A stretch of 64,000 nucleotides of DNA from Climacteris rufus (lineage: Eukaryota; Chordata; Aves; Passeriformes; Climacteridae), in NCBI GenBank assembly GCA_013398175.1, contig VZRZ01002434.1:1618019-1682018 (forward strand), read 5' to 3'. Shown piece by piece: positions 14,035 to 26,434 of the stretch; the stretch's first letter is position 1; every line of letters begins with the position of its first letter. Below the pieces are notes generated by a model. It did no database searches. It saw nothing but the letters and a program-made list of their open reading frames with translations, and was not told the origin of the DNA. The position numbers and the translations under genes were made by a program.

Positions 14035-17000
14035 GTCCTTCTCCAAAATCAATGTTTGCTTTACTGAGGGCCTCTTTAGGTGTACATTGGAAACAATTCT
14101 GTCTGTCTTCCACCACAGTTCAGTCGCCCTACAGTTTGGTGTGCCAGCCAGTAGTAGTTAGCAGTCCAGAATCAACAGGTTTCTGCTGTTGAACAGTACC
14201 AGACCATGTTGGCCGAAAGCAAGTGGAAAATATTAAATGTGACATGGCACCTGATGATTGGTGATAAAGAACAAAAAGTGAAGTAGGGACTGTGGGCACT
14301 TAGCTCTTTCTCACCCTGTTTGTGGCACGACACAATGGCCAGCACCCCCCACGTGAGGAGTGTTTCAGCAGCAGCACTCCTCCCCTGCAGCATACACCAG
14401 CCCCTCCTCTCCCTCCTCCCCACCCACTCCAAGCTCAAAGGATGTCACAGGACTGATTCTCTAATCCGGTCACTGGCACCCTGCACAATCATTTCATCCC
14501 AGGCAAAGTCACTAAAAAACAAAATCAGTGTGAACTCTCAGTTCCTTTGATAGCAGGAACTTAATCTCTGCCGCTCAAAACCATGTCTGGCCATCCAATA
14601 CACAGAGAATGAGAAGTGCAGGCTCTGAAGACAAGCTGAAAGCAGGACCCATGTTCTTTGGCCCCTTTCTGATTATCCTGTCTGCATGTAGTTCTCTATG
14701 TCTCCACCACTGCATGTGAATTTTTTAATGTGAGGGCCTCCCACATCCAGCTACTGTGTGTTACCAACTTTTGGCATTCTGATTTAAGACTAAAACAATT
14801 TCTTTTCTCCTTACCACTTTAAGTCAAGTTATGGGGTTCAAGTGCTACATATTCCATGTCCATTCTGAAAAACAGTTATTTGCTACCTAAAAGTTATTTC
14901 CCAGCCTTAGCTCCCCTGCCCCATGGCCTTCTCTGGGGCCAGTGGATATATGTGCCAAAGGGACTCTACTCCTGCACACCTCTGCCCTCAGGGAAAGCCA
15001 ATTGCAAGATCAGGCTGAAAGCGTGGGAGGGTGTTTGTGCCACTGGACTTTCAGTGCAGGAGGTTGGAACTCTAGTCCCTTGAGCAAGGAACAGCCCATG
15101 CAATGCAAGTTGTGTACAGGAGCAGAATATTTGGGAGAACTCCTCCCTTTCAGTGTACCACCAAAGAAGCAAAAATGCACTCCAATGGACAGAGATGCTG
15201 CATTGCTGAAATAGTTATTTCATCTCCAGCTCGCTGGTGGCACTGGACACATCATTCCCTTGGTGTTCTGCTAACAAACAACACACACCTCAGGGCCTGA
15301 CCTTCTCCAGACTGGCCAGTTCTGCCAGGGTTTCATTTATGCACCTGGCACATACTTCAATGAGCCACACTGGAGCAGGCAGCTAAAACAGGCTTTTTTT
15401 CTCCTCAAAAACAGAAGAAAAGGTTTGTTACAAATCATTCCAGTACTATCAGAACCCCTTTTCCCACCCACCCACAAACCTTACTAAAAGGAAAGTGTAT
15501 GCTTATCATACTGATTCCATGTTGTCACAATTAGATCCTGAAAAGAGTGTGAAATTTCCACATAATTTACTATTTTTCTGTGATTCATGAAGCCTCTTTT
15601 CCCATGAATAATTGGTCACTTCTTGTTTATGCATCACCATGGTACATAGCTCCTAGCAGGCCAAAAAAAAGGCACAAAGTTAACATTTAATCATTACAGC
15701 CACATGCAACCTACCCACCCTCACTCCCAACTCCTTGTTTTTTACCTCCTCCCATAAAAAGAAGGCACAGATCTTTTGATGGAGGAAGTAGTTAAAAAAA
15801 AAAATCCCAATGGTTTTATCTTTCTTAGCACTCATTAGCAGGTTTTTTTTGCTTCACACTTATTTTGTGTTTCACATTTTCCAGTGTAAAGAAAACAACT
15901 GAAAAGTCCCTTACAACCAAAGTGAGGTGATGAAGAAGGAGGAATGTTCTGAGCGCATGGCTGCTGGCAATGGCAGCTTTTCCAAATACCAATTTGTTTA
16001 TTTCTCAGGGGAGATACAGTCAAGACGACACTTATCAATGGTCACCTGAATTAGAAAGCACCTCAGTATGTTCTCAGAATAGCATTTCAGCTTCTAAACA
16101 CCTTAGTGACAGCTGATTTTTACAGTGTAGTAAGCTGAGGCACAAATTAATTTTTTTACAGTGACTACTCAGTGAGTCACTGCTCGAGCAACTCTGCAGT
16201 CAAGCTTTGATTTGCAAAACACCTCCTCTGCCTTCAACTACACCTTCCTAAACAGGCTTACAGCATCTGTGATGGATAAGTGCAGATCTCTGTATGTGTG
16301 CGTGGATATTGGTGCTTCCTGCCTGGAAAGCTGAGGACCACCCTGTGCAGTATTTTGACAGTAGATGAAAAAAAAATAAACAGATAATTATATTTATGCT
16401 TGACAGCATCGTGCCATGGCAATCCAAAAACACATCAGAAAACAGAAGTCAGCAGGAACACTTAACAGCACAGGAAAAAATCATGTTGGCTTAAGACTGG
16501 CTGTCAATCCAGCCCAGTAGGTCGTGTGATTCTGTAGAACCAATGCAAAAAAACTGATGCAAAAGAAAAGAGAATATTTGTTGTTGGGAATACACAAGGA
16601 CATTAATCTCCTTTTTACCACAAACCCAAAGCAACATCAGGTTTTAAGGCTGGGGAAAAAGAAAGAAAAGGCTGAGTGGTTTTTACCTCATATAGACATG
16701 AGACGAAACCAAAGCCTCAGAATCTGATCTTGTTAAAAATACAGAAGGGTAAGCTGTGACGTTTTTGTTTTCCTATTTTTTTTTTTTTTGGCAGCAAGGT
16801 AGAGACAGGAGGGTGTGAAACTTTTGTGAGTGTTGGGGGTTAGGACTTGGGAGGAGAGAAGAGGACAAAGGAGAGAGAAAAACAACTGCTTGGAGTCTAC
16901 TTTTCTGACTCAAATACACCTTAGCAGCACTCATTGGAAACCAGACTCAGAAGTGGAAAGAATTTCTGGATCTAGATCAAGACAGCAGAAATATCTTAAT

Positions 17001-19335
17001 CTTTGCTGGGCCATAATCTCCTGAGAAGGCTTGTGAGAATTTGATCCTGTCATTCCCAAACTAGAATCTTAAAACTGATTTGGACCAGAACTACAGTTGG
17101 TTTGAAAATATTATTACTTCTTCCTGTGGAAAAAAAAAAAAGGAATAAAAATGGAAAAAAATTCAGCCAAACCCAAAGTGCATGGACTCATTACAAGCTC
17201 AGGAAATCAACTCTATTTAAATCTATTTCAGCACCACACTCCAACTTTAATAGTGTGTGTGTCTGTGTGTAAGCAAACATTACACAGAAGTTCATCCTGG
17301 TCTCCTGCCTTTCTGTCCCCACCCCAACCCAAATCCTGCATCTCAATGGTCACTATTTGTTTTTTCTTTCTGATTAGCCTTGTCAAGTCTTTGTCTCACA
17401 AACCACCATTTTCATTCTTTTCAGCATTGCTCACTCCAAGATTTCTGCGATCTCCAGTATCTCACCCTTGCACTCTTGTGTTCAGCCCACTCCCTGCTTT
17501 GCCGACCTCTCTGGTGCCAGCTCCCAGTGCTGCTCGCTCCTTTCATATCAGCTGCTTTGCTGTTCCCTTGTTTTGTCTTCTCTCATCCAGTCTGCTGACC
17601 TTCAGGACAGACTATCTCTGTTGGCTGACTTCACCCAACTTTCTGTTCGCTGTTCTCCTGCACTGCCGGGACTCTCATCAGGAGATGGGTGCTTAGGAAG
17701 GCAGGACTTGGGAAGAAGGAACAGTCTCTCCTCTGGCACTGGCACTGCACACCAACCTCTTTCTCTAGGCTATGCCCTTTGTCCCTCCTTTCCCCATTCT
17801 TATTTTCCCAGCTTCTGATGACAAGAGAAGGGTGTAAGAGGAGGAAAGACCCATGGGAGACTTGCACTGGTTTTCCAGTCCCGTTGACACAACTGGAGTG
17901 GGGATCCACTTAAAGGAGTTGTCACTCGGGCTCCAGTGTCTTGTCTTCGTGCTTGTCCTTGGCTGGCTCTGAACACCCACCCAGCTGCCTGCTCACTGTC
18001 CTTCTGCAACAGAACAGGGGGAGAAAAATAAGATGAAAAATCTCATGGGTTGAGGTAAATACAGGGAATTCATCCTACTGTCAACAAAACAGATTCAGCT
18101 TGGGGAAAGTAAATTTAATTTTATGCCAATTAAAATTGAATTGGATGATGAGAAACAAAACAAAAATTAAAAGAGCTTCTTCCCCAGGCTCAGCTTCCCC
18201 TGTGGGGGACACTGGCTATGTCTCGCACAAGGCAGCCCCTGCAGCCTCCTTCCACCAAAACCTTGGCACCAACACCCAATACAGTATGTATTTGCTATTA
18301 TATTATTTTATTATTATAAAGCTCCAAGTTCCAACATCTAGAAGTTCACCTTTTTCTCTGAATCAGCTCTAACTTCTGCAGGTGGATTGACTGATCTATT
18401 CTTCTGCATGTTGCTGAAAAAATTGAGAACAATTTTCAGAATTGCAAATTATTAAGAGCTTTTGTATTTGTTTATTTTTGAAGATAGCTGCGCGTTTCTT
18501 GTCTTGGTTAGAAATGTGTAGCCTTGCTATTTTCATTTCACATTTACTGCAGTCTTGGCCTGTGCTATTTTTTCTGGCTTTGGTTTGTCTTTATGTCTAG
18601 GCAGATTTTTCTTGGATACTCTTAATTTCTCTTTGGTGTTTGATACTACTTTCTTTTGGGAAGTAAACACAGTTTTAACTAGCCCTGAAAGTGCACCCTG
18701 TATGTTGATAACTCAAGACCAGTTTTTGCAATGATTGCTTTTTCCCTTGCTTGCCAGGTAACCCTCAGGCACTTAATTCACTTTGAAATGAGCAGACTTC
18801 ATACATGAGTAAAATCCACATGGCTCAGAACTGCCACAGCAGTCCATGGTCTGATCTGGAAGTGGTGAAAATAGACCTTTCCCAGGGAACACTGAAAGCC
18901 TGATAATTCTGACGTAGTTTACCTAGTTGTTTTTAAATTTTCCTCTAAGCTAATGATGATGAGCCATTTGGTCCACCTTCCTTTTGCTCCCTGCAGTGCT
19001 GCTGTCCTTGGGAAATGCATAGCAACAGACCTACTTGACAGGACAATAAAAATTACTCTCCAGCATGGCTATTTATACATGTCTTACATTATCTTACATG
19101 TCAAATATCATAGTGTTTGAAAAAAAGAATATCCATCCTTCATGTTGCTAACTCAGCCATAGCCCAATATTAAATCATTATTTATTTACAGTACTAAATT
19201 AAAACTTCTTACAGTGCTGATGGGATCATTATTATTCCACAGATTTTCCTTTTTTTCCATTCACAGACACAAGCTGTCTTATGGTCTTGATTTGTACAAT
19301 GAAAACCAGTAATTTTCTACTACTTTTCCAGTAAA

Positions 19336-19370
19336 TTCAGGGAAAGACACTCAGTTCAGGGAAAGACACT
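19336..19370. repeat. Two-copy direct repeat, 16-bp unit, period 19
   Basis: TTCAGGGAAAGACACT occurs at 19336-19351 and again, identically, at 19355-19370, separated by CAG. It looks like a small local duplication. Confidence 0.9.
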
Positions 19371-22300
19371 ATGTGTTCTGATGAGTAAGAGTCCATTGCA
19401 TTGTCATAAATGAATTTCTATGAGGACACAGAAAACTTTAAAAATTTCTCTCTATCTCTGCTGAGAACCTGTGTTTAGCCACTTTCATTTGTGTTCCTTG
19501 TTTTTAACCTCAGTTAAGATATATCCATGGGTAACCAACAGGGAAAAGAATTACTGCTTTTCGTCAGCAGTATCAAGCTTTCCTTCTATTCATTGGCAAT
19601 CATAATTAAAAAAGAAAAGGTGAGATTTAAGTCACAGGTCCTGCAAATATATGTTTTTACCATACCAGCTCTCTACAGTTTTATTGTGCATCGGAATGAG
19701 GTAAGAGTTGGACTTTGTGAAGAAACTTTTCTGTAAACAGGACCAATTGACAGAAATTTGACACATGGCGCACATGTCAGTTCCCATGTTTTTGCCTTAT
19801 CTGCATCTGGGCTGCCCAGCAGCCTGTCAGCTTGGTATGTAATAAGCCAAATAATATTGTAGTGATTAATTCAGTGTGCATGACTTTATTCACATTTGTG
19901 GCAGACTGTCAACAGGAACTAGTGAGGGCTCCATACTGAAAACACAGAGGCTACTGCTTGGAGCCACAGCAGAGGAAGTTGATCTATTTTTTACACCAAG
20001 TCCCTCTGTTTCCTAGTGTATCCTACAGCGGTATTCTACATTTGTTCATGGAAGGAGAGTGATAATTTTTCGTCTGTATAATCTAAATAAAAAATATTTT
20101 CCAAGAGTTTTGAGGTTATATGCTGTAGGACAGCTCAACAGAATGACACAATGTTATGTCTTTTCATTAGTACCAGAAGATTGTAAGATCCCAAATGAAG
20201 ATGGCATTAGTAGAAAGCCACCCTGTGAATTAGCCCCAAACTCTCACCTTGAAGGGCAGGTGAACCATGTAACCGAGGTTAACAGCAGGACAGGAGAAGC
20301 AGGGCAGAAGTGAGACCCCCTCCCTCAGGGCAGCCACATTCCAGCCATGGCTGCTCCGCTGGTGATTTTATCACAGAATTTACAACATTTGATGTTTTCT
20401 TTACCACCATACCTCTTGTGATCCTGATCCTCTTGTGATCTCAGATCTCATGAAGGCGAAAAAAAGACTGTCTAGCACTTGCATTTCCAGCAGAAAGCTT
20501 GAATGTTAAGGAGTTCAAAACCATATAGCACACTAAAAGAACACGACTATTTAGTATTAAAATGACCAAAACCACTGGATGAATTTCAAAAATAAATTAA
20601 GACCTTGGAATATTTGATGATAATGGTTGACTAGGACTTTATAGCACTGTCAAGCACATATATATTGGGTGATTTAATGAGAGGCAAACACAAGGGTAGA
20701 AAGTGCTCAATTCCTCAGACATGTCAAAAGAACTGCACACACCTTCTTGCTACCAAAGCTGAACCTAAAGTTGAATGATATGTGATGTCATTTCTCAAAA
20801 AATCCCAAATTCCTAAATTGAGGAGGAGGAATTCTGTCCCATCAGCCAGTTTTAAGGACTATAGACACAGGACTCATGTTTGAAGACATACAGTAAGGTC
20901 CACAGTGTACCTGTCACTAGAAGAACAACAAAAAGTTTTGTAATACTGGCAACCTCATCCTCTGTGCAAAGATCTATCAGAAATTTTTACTAATAAGAAC
21001 ATAAAATTCGAGATCTTTCCAAGTTTTCTTTCAGTGTAGTATCTGAAGTGAATTTAACACAGTGCACAAGAAAAATTGACATTAAAAGGCCAAGACAGTA
21101 GCACAGCACATCAGGAACCACTGCTGAATACCAGATGTATCCTCACTGTGCAAGTGTGCTAAAACATGTCCCTCCAAGACTCGGGACACATTACAATCTG
21201 TGTAAAGTGGGGGAGTTTTCCCTGCAAATTTGGAGTAGAATGATTAATTTGGTTAGAGAACCTGACAGGATGATGTCTTTGGAGACGGAAACACCATGTT
21301 CCCAGCTGGACTCCAGGCTGGAATACTCTTCAGTGTTTCTCTCTTTCCTCATCAGAGTTCTTCCTGAGGGTGGTATAGCTGACTTTCCCTCAAAGCTCAA
21401 TTGTCAAGAACGCAAGGCATTTACTAGAAACAATGAACAAAATCTTGGCCTTGTTGCTTAACAGCAGGAGTAAAATCCACTAGCAAACTTGGACTTGCAA
21501 GTCAGCAAACACATCTGTTCTGCTTGATTTCTGGAGGCTTTCATAATAGTATGCATTTTTATCAGAGCACTGTGAGAAACACAGTTGACCAACAGGCTTT
21601 CTTGATTAATAAAACCAAACCAGTTGGCACTCCAGTTTTGTCTTTTGGAAGGAAGGATGTATTAATTTCATTTAGCTAAACAATAAAAAGTCCAAAAAGT
21701 ATGGATCAACTCTTGCTATAATGTAGAAAATATTTCTAAAAGTTTTTAATTGACATTTCTGAGCTTTGTCCTTGAAATGGCCATAATTAAATTTTGCATG
21801 ACACCAAGAGTATATGAGGGATATTATAGACTTTATTCCACTTAGCAGCTTAACCAAAAGGAAAAAGTACATTAAAATATGTAATTATTACAGTCAACTG
21901 GGTTATATGGTTGCTCTGTGAAAATCAACATGAACTTCTGGGTGCTTTTGTATCAGAAAAACATTAACATTTGGCCCTAACACACTTAGAATTGATCAAT
22001 CATCCATTTGAATCTTTCTTAAATACTGTGGAGAATGACCATGCCATCCCTGCCTTCAATTCACCTGTTCTTTGAAAATTTTGTTGAAGAAAAATTGTCT
22101 TGAAATTGTGCATGCACATTTTGACTATGATATTTATTTTGCATGTTGATATAGTCAAATTGATGCAATTTGATGCTCACCCTGCTTGTGATAATTTGTG
22201 TTCTTCTGAGTAGTCCTGTCATTCCTGAGCTGTGTAACCATCAGTCCTTTGTAGACCTTCTTCACCACTGTCCAGAGCTTTTATTCCAACCTCTGAAAAT

Positions 22301-23450
22301 GAAAAATTATTTAATCCAAGACCCAAACACACTTCTTATTCCCGAGAAGAGGATTAGATTATACATGATCTTTGGACACAACATCTGCATCCTGCCATTT
22401 CATTTGGCAGACACGTAAAGCTTTCTCCATTGTGTATATAAGTTTGTTTTTAATATTAGTGTAGCAATCAAGAACTTGTTCATGATGCTGATACAGTAGT
22501 ACCCACGGTGAGCACCATTTCTCCAGAGAAGCTCCTAAAACATTCTGTCCAGGATGCTCAGAAACCTCTATTGACATTTGTCAGACTGTTTGGGTGTGTT
22601 TGTATTTCAATATGTGAGCCTTACAATGCTTTAAAAAGCATAAAATTTTATTTTACTTTATTTTGGGGTCTTGGATGTAATTTGACGTACAGATTTCCTG
22701 TACTGTTTCCTGAGATGAGACCTTCTTAGCAGCACTATAGTAAGTAATGTGAAAGACATTTTGAGCTGCAAATAACCAACAGCAGAATTCCTGCTGACTT
22801 CCTGGGACCCAATGCTTCACAATCATGCTCTAAATATGTAATCTATGATCATAATAAATGATGTTTAAGTAATGGAATTTTTAAAATTATTGCCACAAAA
22901 ATAGAGACTGGCCATGTATCACCATGACTAGTCATCTTCTGGAAAATTTATGCAGCAACATTGACGTGAAGACTTCACTAGTGCCCTAATTTGGTAGTAG
23001 TACGAGAACTGAACCATCCTTCAAAGTTCATTCAGCAAAACCAATCCTGTTTCTCCCTTGGCTAAAGGGCCTCCTACAGTATTCTGGAGTGGGGATCAGT
23101 TAGGACAAGTTTCCTTTTAAATACAGAGAGGTGCGAATCACTTTGGCTTTTGCGAGAAGACAAAATATTTTAACTTGAAGAATGAGAACGAATGCCAATG
23201 ATTTAACTTCTGATAGTGATCTATAGCTATTGATACAGACTCATTATCCAGTCTGAAAAAAAAGATAAATTTGTAGCATTTTGTCGGTAATAATATTTTT
23301 AGGATGTTTGTATTGATAAACATCCCATTATTTTTTACTAATGTTCACTGTTAAGCTTTTTAGAAATGTGATCTAAGAAAAAAAGAATAGTTTGAAAGTT
23401 TATTCCATCATAATTTGTGCATTGTATCATCCATTCTGCACAATGGAAAG

Positions 23451-23508
23451 CATCTAAAAAATGCTGAAATACTAAAAAATGCTAAAAATGCTAAAAAAGT
23501 CTGAAATG
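23451..23508. repeat. Imperfect short tandem repeat (ATGCTAAAAA-like)
   Basis: Units related to ATGCTAAAAA or AATACTAAAAA recur about four times, with length variation in the A runs. This is a degenerate minisatellite-like patch in AT-rich sequence. Confidence 0.75.
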
Positions 23509-23612
23509 TGAGGAAGCACAGGCAGTATAAGCAAATACAAATCTCTGATGCATATTAAAATTGTTGTAATTATACAGCATGTAAGACATGGATAAAATAT
23601 CAATAGCTCATT

Positions 23613-23702
23613 TATCACTGAAAATTATTGTTATTATTATTGTTATTATAATACAATAATAATTATTATAATTATTATCACAGGAATGTTGTATCACTGA
23701 AA
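23613..23702. repeat. ATT/AAT microsatellite flanked by an 11-bp direct repeat
   Basis: Positions 23624-23679 are almost entirely ATT/TTG/AAT units, with ATT on the left and AAT on the right, so the two halves are partly complementary. The 11-mer TATCACTGAAA stands immediately left (23613-23623) and again to the right (23692-23702), 13 bases beyond the microsatellite. Confidence 0.85.
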
Positions 23703-25415
23703 GGGGTTACAAATACGAAACCTGAACAATTCAGCAAATACAAAACTTGATAATGCAACTTGGGTGGTTTTCCCATGGTGTTCTACTGTTCAAATACGAT
23801 CCTAACTCAGCAGCAGTACTAATAGTTTTATGTAGGCTTTAAAATTAATAAATGATGAAAACAATGCTAGCAGATGAGTCCTCTTGAAGCCTCAGAAGAA
23901 CAATATTCTTGGACAGATCACAGAAAAGGAAACATTTTTTTTGTCAGTTCCTGCAAGAACATTGAGTTGAATTGAAGGCATGAATTGTACCCATGTAAAA
24001 AGTGTTTTCTGCTCCAGTGTTCTTCTTTGGCACATTTATAATCCATTGATGAAAAAAGAATGCCACAGATGTTATAAAATCTTTCTATAGAGCATTCAGG
24101 ATGGTCATATAACAAAAAAGTAATGAAGACAATCTCATGTGCAAATCAAGTCACTCCCGCAATGGAATGTGCAGTACCTAAACTAAGTCCATTTGATAAC
24201 TGCACTGACACTTCTGTGATCTGAAAGTGAGCATAAATTATCTCTTTCCCCTTGATGAACAATTTTTATTGGTGGCTATTGCCTTCTAGGAAACAAAAGG
24301 AAATCTTATGACATGTTCCCTTCATCCAAAGGATAGGGAAAAACCTGTAAGCTCAAATATGTGGGCATACGAAACAGAGAAGAGGAAGGTCTAGAGTGCT
24401 GCAAGGGAGTTTTGGTGTGAAAAGAAATTAGGCTCTTTAAGGTCATGTCTGCATGGATAATTTCAGACAGTCGGGAATTAACATTGCCATTTAGTGAGCT
24501 GGCAGGACATGATGCACTTTTGATCAGAAGCCAATGTAAAGATGCACAAGAATCTCGAAATATGAATGTGATCTCAGCCTCTGGAATGCCTACTGCTCTT
24601 TCTTTGTTCTGCCGCCTAATGATGGCATGGAGGAATTCAATGCTTCAAGGAATTAAAGTGTAATTTGTCATTGAGATTTTTACAGCAAGGCAAAAATTGA
24701 AATACTCCCTTATCTGAAGTATAGACAGTACACAAAAAACCATGTGGCCAGTGATTCCCACTTTGTGGCTGACTTGCGCACATGCACAGTCTCACAGCCA
24801 ATCTAGCATCCTGTAATGGAAGCAGAGAAGGAGCCAACAGAAATCTACAGAAATACAACACAAATGTGTAGGACTGTATGGTACCACAATATTCAGCATT
24901 AAAAACTAGAGTAAACTATTCACTACAAATCACACTGCTCTCTTCCAGACCATCAGGTGGAAGTGTTAAAATAGATTGGGCCTGACTGACACCAATGAAA
25001 GTCAGCATTTTACACATTGGATATACTGTGGCCCTGCCTTTTCAGTCACTTCTCATACACACAAATGACTGCTTAAACCATGTCTTTACATAACAAGATT
25101 TATGGTTTATTTCTAATCTAAAGTATGTAATCTATACATAAAATGCATATTATATGAGCTTTGTTGATGTTCTAATCCTTGCATTTTGATTCTAAGGATA
25201 ATTCTAGAGTTTCTTGTTCTTCTCATTACAGTTTTGCCAAAATTCAACACTACCAGCCAGGCCTCAGAGGCAGATAATGTTCTACCCCACAGACCTACAA
25301 CATGTTATTTTCTCTTTTATATCATTCTCCAGCCTGTACGTAGGAATAAAAAAAGAATTTTAAAAAAATTGTGATGTCAGCTTCTAGGAGCTAGATTGGG
25401 TTTTGCAAACTACTT

Positions 25416-25674
25416 CCTGGCTTTAAACTGACAGACAGTAGTCTTGGATTGGATATTGGGAAGAAATTCTTCCCTGTGAGGGTGCTGATGCCCTGGCACA
25501 GGTTGCCCAGAGAAGCTGTGGCTGCCCCATCACTGGAAGTGTCCAAGGCCAGGTTGGGTGGGGCTCTGAGCAACCTGGGATAGTGGAAGGTTCCCTGCCC
25601 ATGTTAGGGAGTTGAAACTAGATGATTTTTAAGGTCCCTTCCAACCCAAACTATTCCATGATGCTATGATTCCC
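25416..25674 (+). mobile_element. CR1 LINE 3' end, plus orientation
   Basis: This is a well-preserved 3' fragment of a songbird-type CR1. Readable landmarks in order are GAAATTCTTCCCTGTGAGGG, CCTGGCACAGGTTGCCCAGA, GAAGCTGTGGCTGCCCCATC, GTCCAAGGCCAGGTTGG, GAGCAACCTGGGATAGTGG and TTTTTAAGGTCCCTTCCAAC, with a short GATGCTATGATTC tail. It is truncated at the 5' end and non-coding. It sits 90 bp left of solo LTR 1. Few differences from the usual sequence suggest a fairly recent insertion. Confidence 0.95.
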
Positions 25675-26050
25675 TCCTCCCAAATTTTCACAAACTGCAT
25701 TCTCCCATGGTTAGACAGAAATAATGAAAAATACCCCTAAGCTTTAAAGCTTTGGATGCAATATTGTGGCAGTGTGTGAAGCTAGAGCCTCAGCAAGGAG
25801 ACCTCGGCGCTGGTGGAGAAAGGCTAGGCACACTGCCCTCTGAAACAGCCTTTGTGGTTAGGGTGACAAAGCAGCCCATTCCAGGATTCCATTCGGTTAT
25901 AGTTTGCATATGTTGTTACAATTGGTTTGTACCCCAGTTATGTAATGCCCCTTTTATGGTTATGTTCCAGCAAGTTCTAAGTTTCTCTGTACCCCGTTGG
26001 TTACTTTGAATTTTCTGTACCCCGATTGGTTGTTGCCACCCTTCCCCACC

Positions 26051-26058
26051 TTATAAAA
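26051..26058 (+). promoter_or_regulatory. TATA box of solo LTR 1
   Basis: TTATAAAA lies downstream of two ATTGG boxes and about 100 bp upstream of the AATAAA signal, the normal position for an LTR core promoter. Any transcript would run plus-strand, opposite to CCDC91. Activity is inferred, not shown. Confidence 0.7.
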
Positions 26059-26156
26059 CACCCCGTTTCTGGGCAGTTGGGGTCCTCTGCTCCGGATCCC
26101 TTCAGCTCTCCCGGACCCCGTTCCTGTCCGCCTTTCCCTGGACCCTCGCTCCCTTG

Positions 26157-26162
26157 AATAAA
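26157..26162 (+). promoter_or_regulatory. Polyadenylation signal of solo LTR 1
   Basis: AATAAA within GAATAAAAGAGCTG. The same block with small changes (GAAATAAAGAGCTG) is in LTR 2, so it is a conserved element of this LTR family marking the R region. Confidence 0.8.
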
Positions 26163-26434
26163 AGAGCTGAAATCTCTGGACAGAGACCCCTCCGGAGTCT
26201 TTACTCTCGCCGTGTCGCCGAAGATACCACTGGGCTGCGGGCAACCCTCTACTCAGAGGAGCCGGCATTTGTCCAGCCAGGCACGGCTGGGACCCTGCTT
26301 CGGGGGGAAAGGAGCTGCCGCTTCACCGCCTTCCCCCCGCACCACCAGGGGCAAGCCAGTGCGGGACGCCGTGCGCCCTCGGGCCAGTCCCCAGCCCTCG
26401 GCAAGGCGCGGTCACCGGCGCGGTTACACAATAT

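Larger units (their letters stand above)
14035..25415. other. Long non-coding region, no gene recognised
   Basis: This 11.4-kb stretch holds no supported exon. At about 17280-17690 the plus strand is strongly pyrimidine-biased, which keeps a 181-codon frame open without looking like a protein. T and A runs lie at 16776-16789 and 17130-17141. Small direct repeats and an ATT microsatellite are listed separately. The rest appears unique and AT-rich. Confidence 0.55.
25759..26434 (+). mobile_element. Solo LTR 1 of an endogenous retrovirus, with 6-bp target duplications
   Basis: The LTR spans 25765-26428 (664 bp). It begins TGTGGCAG and ends GGTTACA, and is flanked on both sides by CAATAT (25759-25764 and 26429-26434). 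A 6-bp duplication is typical of class II (ERVK-like, alpha/beta-related) elements. The U3 part carries reversed CCAAT boxes (ATTGG at 25921 and 26025) and repeated GTACCCC motifs. A TATAAAA box lies at 26052, an AATAAA signal at 26157, and the rest is a CpG-rich R/U5. No primer-binding site, gag/pol/env sequence or second LTR adjoins it, so it is a recombination remnant. The 117-codon frame across the U5 part has no viral-protein character. Confidence 0.93.

Noticed and set aside
17151..17696. 181-codon plus-strand open frame, the longest in the window
   Set aside because: It lies in a pyrimidine-biased stretch that avoids stops, and the peptide is a low-complexity Ser/Leu/Pro/Phe run without domain features. 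Overlapping frames are open too.
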